A DNA stretch of 64,000 nucleotides from Kitasatospora mediocidica KCTC 9733 (lineage in GTDB: Bacteria; Actinomycetota; Actinomycetes; Streptomycetales; Streptomycetaceae), in assembly GCF_000744225.1 (NCBI RefSeq), contig NZ_JQLN01000005.1, positions 2,627,001 through 2,691,000 on the forward strand, written 5' to 3'. The position numbers were made by a program, and so were the translations under genes. The notes under the pieces were generated by a model that made no database searches, was not told the DNA's origin, and saw nothing but the letters and a program-made list of their open reading frames with translations. Shown piece after piece: positions 42,114 to 50,394 of this stretch. Position 1 is the stretch's first letter, and each line of letters opens with the position of its first letter.

Positions 42114-42147
42114 TATATTCAGACATACAGTCGATGAATGGATCCAT
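42114..42147 (+). promoter_or_regulatory. Probable hutU promoter -10 with operator
   Basis: TATATT (42114-42119) is a strong -10 in an A+T-rich patch; the -35 is poorly defined. The second GAATGGATCCAT box (42136-42147) follows 16 bases later at the expected start of the transcript, a classic repressor position. Confidence 0.5.
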
Positions 42148-42191
42148 CCGGACCAGTCCGGTCGGCAGGCAGCAGTAGGGAGAGCGACGGC

Positions 42192-43862
42192 ATGGTGCAG
42201 CAGCAGACGAGCGGACCGCGCGAGGTTCGGGCCGCCCGCGGGACGAACCTCAGCACCCAGGGCTGGCAGCAGGAGGCCGCCCTCCGGATGCTCATGAACA
42301 ACCTGGACCCCGAGGTTGCCGAGCACCCCTCCAAGCTGGTCGTCTACGGAGGCACCGGCAAGGCCGCACGCGACTGGCGCTCGTACGACGCGATGGTGCG
42401 CACGCTGCAGACCCTCAAGCAGGACGAGACCATGCTGGTTCAGTCCGGCCGCCCGGTCGGCGTGATGCAGACCCACGAGTGGGCGCCGCGCGTGCTCATC
42501 GCCAACTCCAACCTGGTCGGCGACTGGGCCAACTGGGAGGAGTTCCGCCGCCTGGAGAACCTCGGGCTCACCATGTACGGCCAGATGACCGCCGGGTCCT
42601 GGATCTACATCGGCACCCAGGGCATCCTGCAGGGCACCTACGAGACCTTCGGCGCCGTCGCGGCCAAGAAGTTCAACAACACCCTCGAGGGCACCATCAC
42701 CCTCACCGCCGGGCTCGGCGGCATGGGCGGCGCCCAGCCGCTGGCCGTCACCATGAACGGCGGCGTGGCGATCTGCATCGACTGCGACCCGTCCCGGATC
42801 GCCCGCCGGATCGAGCACCGCTACCTCGACGTCGAGGCGACCAGCCTGGCGCACGCGCTGGAGCTGGCCACCGACGCCCGCGACAAGCGCCAGCCGCTCT
42901 CCATCGGCCTGCTCGGCAACGCCGCGGAGCTGTTCCCGCAGCTGCTCGCGATGGACGCGCCGATCGACATCGTCACCGACCAGACCAGCGCCCACGACCC
43001 GCTGGCCTACCTGCCGATCGGCGTCGCCTTCGACGACATGGCGGACTACGCGGCGGCCAAGCCCGCCGAGTTCACCGTGCGCTCGCGCGAGTCGATGGCC
43101 AAGCACGTCGAGGCCATGGTCGGCTTCCAGGACAAGGGCGCCGAGGTCTTCGACTACGGCAACTCGATCCGCGGCGAGGCCCAGCTCGCGGGCTACACCC
43201 GGGCGTTCGACTTCCCCGGCTTCGTGCCGGCGTACATCCGCCCGCTGTTCTGCGAGGGCAAGGGCCCGTTCCGCTGGGCCGCGCTCTCCGGCGACCCGCA
43301 GGACATCTACAAGACCGACAAGGCCGTGCTCGACCTGTTCCCGGAGAACGAGTCGCTGCACCGCTGGATCAAGATGGCCCAGGAGAAGGTGCACTTCCAG
43401 GGCCTGCCGGCGCGGATCTGCTGGCTCGGCTACGGCGAGCGCGACAAGGCCGGCGAGCGCTTCAACGACATGGTCGCCTCCGGCGAGCTCTCCGCGCCGC
43501 TCGTGATCGGCCGCGACCACCTGGACTGCGGCTCGGTCGCCTCGCCGTACCGCGAGACCGAGGCGATGCTCGACGGCTCGGACGCCATCGCCGACTGGCC
43601 GCTGCTGAACGCCATGGTCAACGTCGCCTCCGGCGCGTCCTGGGTCTCCATCCACCACGGTGGCGGCGTCGGCATCGGCCGCTCGATCCACGCCGGCCAG
43701 GTCACCGTCGCGGACGGCACGCCGCTCGCGGGCGAGAAGATCCGCCGGGTGCTCACCAACGACCCGGGCATGGGCGTCATCCGGCACGTGGACGCCGGTT
43801 ACGACATCGCCACCGAGGTCGCGGCCGAGCGCGGCGTGCGGGTCCCCATGGGTGAGCTGTGA
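42192..43862 (+). CDS. hutU: Urocanate hydratase
   Basis: A 556-residue urocanase that uses tightly bound NAD+ to hydrate urocanate to imidazolonepropionate. Family signatures are YGGTGKAARDW, PRVLIANSNLVGDWANW, the NAD-binding GTITLTAGLGGMGGAQP, DQTSAHDPL and GYGERDKAGERFN. The ATG at 42192 follows AGGGAG and matches the usual N-terminus; the frame is open from 42138, inside the operator region. It is first gene of a four-gene operon with the M20 amidohydrolase, hutF and hutI. The last bases overlap the next start (GTGA). Confidence 0.96.
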   Translation: MVQQQTSGPREVRAARGTNLSTQGWQQEAALRMLMNNLDPEVAEHPSKLVVYGGTGKAARDWRSYDAMVRTLQTLKQDETMLVQSGRPVGVMQTHEWAPRVLIANSNLVGDWANWEEFRRLENLGLTMYGQMTAGSWIYIGTQGILQGTYETFGAVAAKKFNNTLEGTITLTAGLGGMGGAQPLAVTMNGGVAICIDCDPSRIARRIEHRYLDVEATSLAHALELATDARDKRQPLSIGLLGNAAELFPQLLAMDAPIDIVTDQTSAHDPLAYLPIGVAFDDMADYAAAKPAEFTVRSRESMAKHVEAMVGFQDKGAEVFDYGNSIRGEAQLAGYTRAFDFPGFVPAYIRPLFCEGKGPFRWAALSGDPQDIYKTDKAVLDLFPENESLHRWIKMAQEKVHFQGLPARICWLGYGERDKAGERFNDMVASGELSAPLVIGRDHLDCGSVASPYRETEAMLDGSDAIADWPLLNAMVNVASGASWVSIHHGGGVGIGRSIHAGQVTVADGTPLAGEKIRRVLTNDPGMGVIRHVDAGYDIATEVAAERGVRVPMGEL

Positions 43863-45073
43863 CGGTCGACGACACGTCGTACCGCCGGATGTGGGCGGAG
43901 CTGCTCCCCGTGGGCCGCTCCGCCTCCTCCGGCGGGTACCGCCGGCACGCCTGGAACAGCGCGGACGCCGAGTGCCGGGCCTGGTTCGAGGAGCAGGCCC
44001 GCTCCCGCGGCCTGGCCTATGAGCTGGACCGCAATGGCAACCAGTGGGCCTGGCTGGGCGACCCGCAGCAGGACGGCGCGATCGTCACCGGCTCGCATCT
44101 GGACTCCGTCCCGGACGGCGGCGCCTACGACGGCCCGCTCGGGGTGGTCTCCTCCTTCGCGGCGCTGGACGAACTGCGCTCCCGCAAGGCCGAGTTGACC
44201 AAGCCGCTGGCGATCGTCAACTTCGGTGACGAGGAGGGCGCCCGGTTCGGCGTGGCCTGCATCGGCTCCCGGCTCAGCGCGGGCGTGCTCAGCCGCGAGC
44301 AGGCGTACGAGCTGCGCGACGCCGACGGCGTCCGGCTGCCCGATGCGATGGAGCGCTCCGGCTACGACCCGGGCGCGATCGGCGCGGATGCGGACCGGCT
44401 CTCCCGGGTCGGTGCCTTCGTCGAGCTGCACGTCGAGCAGGGCCGGTACCTGACCGAGGATCAGCCGGTCGGCGTGGCCAGCGCGATCTGGCCGCACGGC
44501 CGTTGGCGCTTCGACTTCCACGGCGAGGCCAACCACGCGGGCACCACCCGGATCGAGGACCGCCGCGACCCGATGCTGACCTACGCCACCACCGTGCTCG
44601 CGGCCCGCAAGAAGGCCCGGTCGGCCGGCGCGCTGGCCACCTTCGGCAAGGTCGCCGTCGAGCCGAACGGCACCAACGCGATCGCCTCGCTGATCCGCGG
44701 CTGGCTGGACTCCCGGGCAGCCGAGGAAGAGGTGCTGGACGCCCTGGTCGAGGAGATCCGGGTGGCGGCGGCCGAGCGCGGTGAGCGCGACGGCGTCCGG
44801 GTCGAGCTGACCCGCGAGTCGTACACGCCGGTCGTCGACTTCGACGGCCCGCTGCGCGACCGGTTGGCGAAGCGGCTGGGCGGCGTGCCCGTCCTGCCGA
44901 CCGGCGCCGGACACGACGCCGGGATCCTGGCCTCGGTGATCCCGACCGCCATGCTCTTCGTGCGCAACCCCACCGGTGTCTCGCACTCGCCGGCGGAGCA
45001 CGCCGAGGAGGCGGACTGCCTCGCGGGTGTGGCGGCCCTGGCGGACGTTCTGGAGGACCTGGCATGTCAGTGA
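43859..45073 (+). CDS. M20-family amidohydrolase (allantoate/N-carbamoyl-amino-acid hydrolase type) in the hut operon
   Basis: 404 residues of the Zn-dependent M20/ArgE-AllC-like hydrolases. Metal-site motifs are TGSHLDSVPDGGAYDGPLG, NFGDEEGARFG and ELHVEQGR, with GEANHAGTTR in the lid domain and GAGHDAG near the end. Homologues are annotated allantoate amidohydrolase or N-carbamoyl-L-amino acid hydrolase. It overlaps hutU by four bases and hutF by ten, and no hutG (N-formylglutamate amidohydrolase) is visible. The most economical reading is that it hydrolyses N-formyl-L-glutamate from HutF to glutamate and formate. That substrate is inference. Confidence 0.88.
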   Translation: MTVDDTSYRRMWAELLPVGRSASSGGYRRHAWNSADAECRAWFEEQARSRGLAYELDRNGNQWAWLGDPQQDGAIVTGSHLDSVPDGGAYDGPLGVVSSFAALDELRSRKAELTKPLAIVNFGDEEGARFGVACIGSRLSAGVLSREQAYELRDADGVRLPDAMERSGYDPGAIGADADRLSRVGAFVELHVEQGRYLTEDQPVGVASAIWPHGRWRFDFHGEANHAGTTRIEDRRDPMLTYATTVLAARKKARSAGALATFGKVAVEPNGTNAIASLIRGWLDSRAAEEEVLDALVEEIRVAAAERGERDGVRVELTRESYTPVVDFDGPLRDRLAKRLGGVPVLPTGAGHDAGILASVIPTAMLFVRNPTGVSHSPAEHAEEADCLAGVAALADVLEDLACQ

Positions 45074-46419
45074 CCACGGTGTACTGGGCCGAGCACGCCT
45101 GGCTGCCGCATGTGAACGGCCCGGTGGTCGAGCGGGACGTGCTGATCGAGGTGGCCGGCGGCGGCAAGATCGCCAAGGTCACCCCGGACAGCGGTCCCTG
45201 CCCGCCGCAGGCCGTCCGGCTGACCGGTCTGCTGCTGCCCGGTCAGGCCAACGCGCACTCGCACGCCTTCCACCGCGCGCTGCGCGGCACCGTCCAGGTC
45301 GGCTCCGGCACGTTCTGGACCTGGCGGGACACCATGTACCGGTTCGCCGGCGCGCTCGACCCGGACAGCTACCTGGCGCTGGCCACCGCCGTCTACGCCG
45401 AGATGGCGCTCGCCGGCATCACCGCGGTGGGGGAGTTCCACTACCTCCACCACGCGCCCGGCGGCGCCCGCTACAGCGACCCCAACGCGATGGGCGAGGC
45501 GCTGATCGAGGCCGCCGCCCGGGCCGGCATCCGGATCACGCTCCTGGACACCTGCTACCTCTCCTCCGGCTTCGGCGCCGAACTCACCAAGCCGCAGCTG
45601 CGGTTCGGGGACGGCGACGCCGACGCCTGGGCCGAGCGGGCGGACGCGCTCAAGCCGCGCGAGCACGCCCGGCTCGGCGCGGCCGTCCACTCGGTGCGCG
45701 CGGTGCCGGCCGACCAGCTCAGCACGGTCGCGCACTGGGCCCGGATGCGCAAGGCACCACTGCACGTCCACCTCTCCGAGCAGACCGCGGAGAACGAGGC
45801 CTGCCTGCACGCCCACGGGGTCACCCCGACCCGGCTGCTCGCCGACCACGGCGTGCTCGGGCCGCGCACCTCGGCCGTCCACGCCACCCACCTCACCGAG
45901 GAGGACGTCAAGCTGCTCGCCGACTCCTCCACGGTGATCTGCATGTGCCCGACCACCGAACGCGACCTCGCCGACGGCATCGGGCCGGCCCGCCACCTGG
46001 CGAACAGCGGCTGCCAGGTCACCCTGGGCAGCGACAGCCACGCGGTCATCGACCCGTTCGAGGAGGCCCGGGCGCTGGAGCTGAACGAGCGCCTGCGCAC
46101 CCGCACCCGCGGCCACTGGACCGCCAACGCGCTGCTGCGCGCCGGCACCGAGGACGGCCACGCCTCGCTCGGCTGGCCGGAGGCCGGACGGATCGAGGCC
46201 GGCGCGTTCGCCGACTTCACCGTCCTGGCGCTGGACTCCGTGCGCACCGCGGGCCCGGTGCCCCGGCTCGGCGCGGAGACCGCGGTCTTCGCGGCCTCGG
46301 CGGCCGACGTCCGGCACGTGGTCGTCGGCGGCCGGCGGATCGTCGCGGACGGGGTGCACCAGCTGGTCACCGACGTCCCGGCGGCGCTGCGCGACTCGAT
46401 CGCCGCACTGCTTGCCTAA
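45064..46419 (+). CDS. hutF: Formimidoylglutamate deiminase
   Basis: A 451-residue amidohydrolase-superfamily enzyme converting N-formimino-L-glutamate to N-formyl-L-glutamate and ammonia. Visible metal ligands are NAHSHAFHRAL (first His pair), HVHLSEQTAENEAC, HATHLTEED and LGSDSHAVIDPFEEARALE (Asp). The FWTWRDTMY motif is typical of HutF. Its presence shows the five-step histidine route via formylglutamate. The ATG overlaps the upstream gene by ten bases. A hairpin separates it from hutI. Confidence 0.94.
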   Translation: MSVTTVYWAEHAWLPHVNGPVVERDVLIEVAGGGKIAKVTPDSGPCPPQAVRLTGLLLPGQANAHSHAFHRALRGTVQVGSGTFWTWRDTMYRFAGALDPDSYLALATAVYAEMALAGITAVGEFHYLHHAPGGARYSDPNAMGEALIEAAARAGIRITLLDTCYLSSGFGAELTKPQLRFGDGDADAWAERADALKPREHARLGAAVHSVRAVPADQLSTVAHWARMRKAPLHVHLSEQTAENEACLHAHGVTPTRLLADHGVLGPRTSAVHATHLTEEDVKLLADSSTVICMCPTTERDLADGIGPARHLANSGCQVTLGSDSHAVIDPFEEARALELNERLRTRTRGHWTANALLRAGTEDGHASLGWPEAGRIEAGAFADFTVLALDSVRTAGPVPRLGAETAVFAASAADVRHVVVGGRRIVADGVHQLVTDVPAALRDSIAALLA

Positions 46420-46424
46420 CCCCT

Positions 46425-46456
46425 CCGGGGGGCGGGTCGGCCGATCCGCCCCCCGG
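46425..46456 (+). terminator. Attenuator-like hairpin between hutF and hutI
   Basis: An 11-bp stem CCGGGGGGCGG (46425-46435) with its complement (46446-46456) in the 57-base gap. Since hutI follows at once, partial termination or mRNA 3'-end protection is more likely than a full stop. Confidence 0.5.
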
Positions 46457-46476
46457 CCCGGATCCGAGAGGGCCTC

Positions 46477-47643
46477 ATGAGCAGCACCCTGATCACCAAC
46501 ATCGGCAGTCTGGTGACCAACGACCCGTCCCACCCCGGCCTGCTCGGCCTGGTCGAGCAGGCCGCCGTGGTGCTGGACGGCTCGGTGGTCACCTGGACCG
46601 GCCGCGCCGCCGACGCCCCCGCCGCCGACCAGGTGTACGACGCCCAGGGGCGCGCCCTGCTGCCCGGCTTCGTCGACTCGCACGCCCACCTGGTCTTCGC
46701 GGGCGACCGTACGGCCGAGTTCAACGCCCGGATGTCCGGCCAGAGTTACTCGGCCGGCGGGATCCGCACCACGGTCGCCGCCACCCGCGCCGCGAGCGAC
46801 GCCGAGCTGGACGCCAACCTGGCCCGGTTCGTCCGCGAGGCGCTGCGCCAGGGCACCACCACCATCGAGTGCAAGTCCGGCTACGGCCTGACCGTCGAGG
46901 ACGAGGCGCGCGCCCTGCGGATCGCCGCCGCGCACACCCCGGAGACCACCTACCTGGGCGCCCACATCGTGGCCCCCGAGTACGCCGACGACCCGGCCGG
47001 CTATGTCGACCTGGTGACCGGCGAGATGCTGGACGCCTGTGCCCCGCACGCCCGTTGGGTGGACGTCTTCTGCGAGAACGGCGCCTTCGACGGCGACCAG
47101 GCCCGGGCCGTCCTGAAGGCCGGCCAGGAGCGCGGCCTGATCCCCCGGGTGCACGCCAACCAGCTCTCGTACGGCCCCGGCGTGCAGCTCGCGGTCGAAC
47201 TGGGCGCGGCCTCCGCCGACCACTGCACGCACCTGACCGACGCGGACGTCGCCGCGCTGGCCGGCAGCGAGACGGTGGCCACCCTGCTGCCCGGAGCGGA
47301 GTTCTCCACCCGCGCCCCCTACCCGGACGCCCGCCGGCTGCTTGCCGCGGGCGCCACCGTCGCGCTCTCCACCGACTGCAACCCGGGGTCCAGCTTCACC
47401 AGCTCGATGGCCTTCTGCATCGCGGTGGCCGTCCGCGAGATGGGCATGACCCCGGACGAGGCCGTGCACGCCGCCACCGCCGGCGGCGCCCGCGCCCTGC
47501 GCCGCACCGACGTCGGCCGGATCGCCCCCGGCGCCCGCGCCGACCTCCTGCTGCTGGACGCCCCCTCGGCCGTCCACCTCGCCTACCGCCCCGGCGTCCC
47601 GCTCACCGCTGCCGTCTGGCGCGCGGGGGTCCGGGAGCTCTGA
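46477..47643 (+). CDS. hutI: Imidazolonepropionase
   Basis: A 388-residue amidohydrolase that opens imidazolonepropionate to N-formimino-L-glutamate. Signatures are GFVDSHAHLVFAGDR (metal His-x-His), SGQSYSAGGIRTTV, TTIECKSGYGL, HANQLSYGPG, DHCTHLTD and LSTDCNPGSSF (metal Asp). ATG 46477 after GAGAGG. Last gene of the hutU-M20-hutF-hutI unit; a small hairpin follows at 47705. Confidence 0.95.
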   Translation: MSSTLITNIGSLVTNDPSHPGLLGLVEQAAVVLDGSVVTWTGRAADAPAADQVYDAQGRALLPGFVDSHAHLVFAGDRTAEFNARMSGQSYSAGGIRTTVAATRAASDAELDANLARFVREALRQGTTTIECKSGYGLTVEDEARALRIAAAHTPETTYLGAHIVAPEYADDPAGYVDLVTGEMLDACAPHARWVDVFCENGAFDGDQARAVLKAGQERGLIPRVHANQLSYGPGVQLAVELGAASADHCTHLTDADVAALAGSETVATLLPGAEFSTRAPYPDARRLLAAGATVALSTDCNPGSSFTSSMAFCIAVAVREMGMTPDEAVHAATAGGARALRRTDVGRIAPGARADLLLLDAPSAVHLAYRPGVPLTAAVWRAGVREL

Positions 47644-47960
47644 GGGCGGGCCCGGCTGTGACCCTTCCCACACCGCGGGCCCCGGCCGGGGAGGCGGCTG
47701 GGTGCGGACCCCCAGGCGGGGGTCCGTGCCGAGCCCGTGCAGAGCGGGAGTTGGGGCGCCCGGGCCGCCCGGGTCGGCCGACTGGCCCGCGGTTCCCCGT
47801 CGTACGGCGGGGAACCGCCCCGCCCTGTGCCGGGTGGGCAGCGCAGCTGGGTTTCGGGAGGCTGAGCTCGCGACGTCGACGGTTGGTCATCCGGCCGTCG
47901 CACCGCGTCACCCACCTCTCGACCCAGCCTGCCGGACACCGTCCGGCCGGAAGGAAGCAC
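47644..47960 (+). other. Intergenic region after hutI
   Basis: 317 bases without a gene. A hairpin CGGACCCCC/GGGGGTCCG (47705-47713 with 47718-47726) probably ends the hut transcript. The remainder is G+C-rich and holds the promoter of the secreted protein, with AAGGAAG just before its ATG. No conserved element stands out. Confidence 0.5.
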
Positions 47961-48332
47961 ATGAACATCCGCCGTCTGCGCACCGGTGCCACCATCGCCG
48001 CCCTCCCGGTGGTGGCCGCCACCCTGATGATGGCGCTGCCCGGTCAGGCCTTCGCGGCGACGCAGTCCAACTGCGGCGTCTCCAGCAAGCTCGACTGGGG
48101 ACGGGCCGTCGCCACGTCGAACTGCACGCCGGTCTTCGGCCCGATGGTCAAGGGGGCGAAGATGGTCAACCAGCACCGTGCGGTCATCACGTGCGACAAC
48201 ATCCGGGGTCAGGGCAACCAGCACGACATCCGGGTGACGCTGTACGGCGACTGGAAGAACCCGGGCCAGACCTCGTCGGTCACCTGCCCGATCCGCTCGT
48301 CCCTGGTCGGCTACTCGCAGCAGACCAACTGA
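47961..48332 (+). CDS. Small secreted protein
   Basis: 123 residues. A Sec signal peptide is clear: basic N-terminus MNIRRLRTG, hydrophobic core with TLMMALPG, and an AFA-AT cleavage site near residue 32. The mature ~91 residues contain four Cys, probably two disulfides, and are beta-rich in character (HRAVITCDNIRG, RVTLYGDWKNPGQ). The gene has a strong ribosome site AAGGAAG and its own perfect terminator. I do not recognise the family. An extracellular beta-sandwich role is a guess. Confidence 0.8.
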   Translation: MNIRRLRTGATIAALPVVAATLMMALPGQAFAATQSNCGVSSKLDWGRAVATSNCTPVFGPMVKGAKMVNQHRAVITCDNIRGQGNQHDIRVTLYGDWKNPGQTSSVTCPIRSSLVGYSQQTN

Positions 48333-48338
48333 ACGAAA

Positions 48339-48380
48339 CGGCGCTGCCCCGGTACGGAGATCCGTACCGGGGCAGCGCCG
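48339..48380. terminator. Bidirectional hairpin terminator
   Basis: A perfect 20-bp stem (48339-48358 with 48361-48380) with a 2-base GA loop, between the secreted protein gene and the convergent transporter gene. Confidence 0.9.
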
Positions 48381-48390
48381 TAGCCGTGCG

Positions 48391-49899
48391 TCAGTGCACG
48401 TTGCCCATGAGCTTGATGACGTTCTTGCGGTACATCACCAGCGCGAAACCGGCCACGATCGCCGCGACGCCCTCGGCGGCGAAGTACCAGGTGCTGCCGG
48501 TGGCGTCACCGACGAGCAGCTGCATGACGGCCGCGACGCAGTCGCCGGCCGTGACGGCCAGGAACCAGACACCCATCATCTGGCTCGCGTACTTCGCCGG
48601 TGCCAGCTTGGTGGTGACCGACAGGCCGACCGGGGACAGCGCCAGCTCGCCGACCGTCTGCACCAGGTAGACCATGGCCAGCCAGAGCGGCGAGACCTTG
48701 ACGCCACCGGAGGCGGCGGCCATCGCCAGCATCATCACCAGGAACGAGGCACCGATCATCAGCAGACCGATGGCGAACTTCATGGTGGTGCTGGGGTTCT
48801 TCATGCGCCGCGCCAGCCAGACCCACAGCCAGGCGAAGACCGGGGCCAGCGCCATGATGTAGAGCGGGTTGAGCGACTGGAACCAGCTGGACGGGAAGTT
48901 GAACCCGAGCAGCGTCGACGAGGTGCTGTCGGTGGCGAAGATGCTCAGCGTGGAGCTGGACTGGTCGTAGATCATCCAGAACACCGCGGCGGCGATGAAG
49001 AACCAGATGAAGCCGCTCATCTTGGACTGCTCGTCCGCGTCGAGGTCCTTGTCCTTCTTCATCCGGGCGAAGTACAGCGCCGGGATCGCGATGCCCGCGA
49101 CGGACAGCGGCCAGATCACCCAGCTGATGCCGAAGCTCCCGGACGCCAGGACCGCGCCGTAGAAGACGACCGCAATGCCCAGCCAGAGCGCGACCTTGCG
49201 GAGCACGGCCGTCTTCTCGGCGGGCGTGATCGGCGAGGTGGCCACGCTGCTCTGGGCGGCGAGGTGGCGGGTGCCGAGGAAGTACTGGGCCAGGCCCAGC
49301 GCCATGCCGACGCCGGCCAGCGCGAAGCCGAGGTGCCAGTCGACCTTCTGGCCGACCGTGCCGATCACCAGCGGGGCGGCGAAGGCACCGAGGTTGATGC
49401 CCATGTAGAAGACGGTGAAGCCGCCGTCGCGACGCGGGTCGTTCGGCCCGTCGTAGAGGTGGCCGACCATCGTCGAGATGTTGGCCTTGAGCAGGCCGGA
49501 GCCCACCGCGATGAAGACCAGGCCGACGAAGAACGACACGGTGGCGGGCACGGCCAGCAGGAAGTGGCCGATCATGATGATCACACCGCCGACGGCCACC
49601 GTCTTGCGCGGACCCCAGAAGCGGTCGGCGATCCATCCGCCGGGCAGCGCGAAGAGGTAGACCATCGCGTTGTAGACGCTGACGATCGCGGCGCCGACGG
49701 CGGCCTTGTAGCCCAGCCCGCCGTCGTGGGTCGACGCGACCAGGTAGATGACCAGGAGCGCGCGCATGCCGTAGAAGCTGAAGCGCTCCCACATCTCGGT
49801 CATGAAGAGCGTGGCGAGTCCTCGGGGGTGCCCGAAGAAGGTCTTGCCGCCAGGCGGAGCCGGCGTGGTGCCGGCGTCCAGGGTGGTGGTTGACGCCAT
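48391..49899 (-). CDS. Proton-dependent oligopeptide transporter (POT/PTR family, MFS)
   Basis: A 502-residue peptide transporter with about 14 helices. The POT signature ExxERFxxY is present as EMWERFSFYG near residue 35, with GGWIADRFWGPRKTV, the PTR2 motif FTVFYMGINLGAF and the helix-10 segment TVGELALSPVGLS. It imports di- and tripeptides by proton symport. The ATG at 49899 after AAGGAACC was chosen; the frame runs to 50037 but that part is not protein-like. It is divergent from the response regulator, with a 495-base control region. Confidence 0.92.
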   Translation of the reverse strand: MASTTTLDAGTTPAPPGGKTFFGHPRGLATLFMTEMWERFSFYGMRALLVIYLVASTHDGGLGYKAAVGAAIVSVYNAMVYLFALPGGWIADRFWGPRKTVAVGGVIIMIGHFLLAVPATVSFFVGLVFIAVGSGLLKANISTMVGHLYDGPNDPRRDGGFTVFYMGINLGAFAAPLVIGTVGQKVDWHLGFALAGVGMALGLAQYFLGTRHLAAQSSVATSPITPAEKTAVLRKVALWLGIAVVFYGAVLASGSFGISWVIWPLSVAGIAIPALYFARMKKDKDLDADEQSKMSGFIWFFIAAAVFWMIYDQSSSTLSIFATDSTSSTLLGFNFPSSWFQSLNPLYIMALAPVFAWLWVWLARRMKNPSTTMKFAIGLLMIGASFLVMMLAMAAASGGVKVSPLWLAMVYLVQTVGELALSPVGLSVTTKLAPAKYASQMMGVWFLAVTAGDCVAAVMQLLVGDATGSTWYFAAEGVAAIVAGFALVMYRKNVIKLMGNVH

Positions 49900-50394
49900 C
49901 AGTAGTGGTTCCTTGCCTGAGTCTGACTGGGACGCGCCGCCAAGGGGGGTGGAGGCGGGCGTCCGAACACTGCGGGGCTCCTGCGTACTTCTGGGGGCAG
50001 GGGTCATCCGCAGCGCACGACACGGGGACGCGACCACTGTACGTCCGCTTTTTCAGTGACATCAGCGCATAAAGAACACCAAAACGGTAACGGGCCCGTA
50101 AAGTTCTACGCGCGAGGATCGCGATAATCGATGGTAATCCAGCAGTAAGTCCTTCGAAGCCATGGTCCAACTGGGGGATCTTCGGCCTGGCGGGGTGTGA
50201 GCCCGCAGATCTGGTCCGGACCTGGACGGCCGCGTCCGGTTACCCGGTGTGAAGTAGTTCACAGCGGCCGAACGGCCCTGTGGGGGTCACAAGGACCCGC
50301 CGGTCCCGGCCCCCGGCGCAGCCCGCGGGGCCGCCGCGACGCCAGTTGATCCAGAGCGACGATCAGCGGCGTCCCAGCGGACTACCATCGCCCC
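49900..50394. other. Divergent control region of peptide transporter and response regulator
   Basis: 495 bases without a convincing gene. The middle part (50040-50170) is markedly A+T-rich and probably holds the promoters. It contains the near-palindrome TTACGGGCCCGTTAC (50088-50102 on the other strand) and CTACGCGCGA (50106-50115), one side of the deo-type palindrome. Nothing resembles a tRNA or riboswitch. Confidence 0.5.

Noticed and set aside
45067..47673. 868-codon minus-strand open frame opposite hutF/hutI
   Set aside because: Typical antisense frame of high-GC DNA, Gly/Val/Asp-rich with no motifs; the plus strand holds recognised enzymes.
44976..47960. Open frame of about 1100 codons ending with the small secreted protein
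   Set aside because: It is a +1 shadow of hutF and hutI; only its last 124 codons, with a signal peptide and ribosome site, form a gene.
49900..50394. Possible tRNA or riboswitch in the A+T-rich gap
   Set aside because: No cloverleaf, CCA end, T-loop GGTTCRANYC or known aptamer core could be found by reading both strands.
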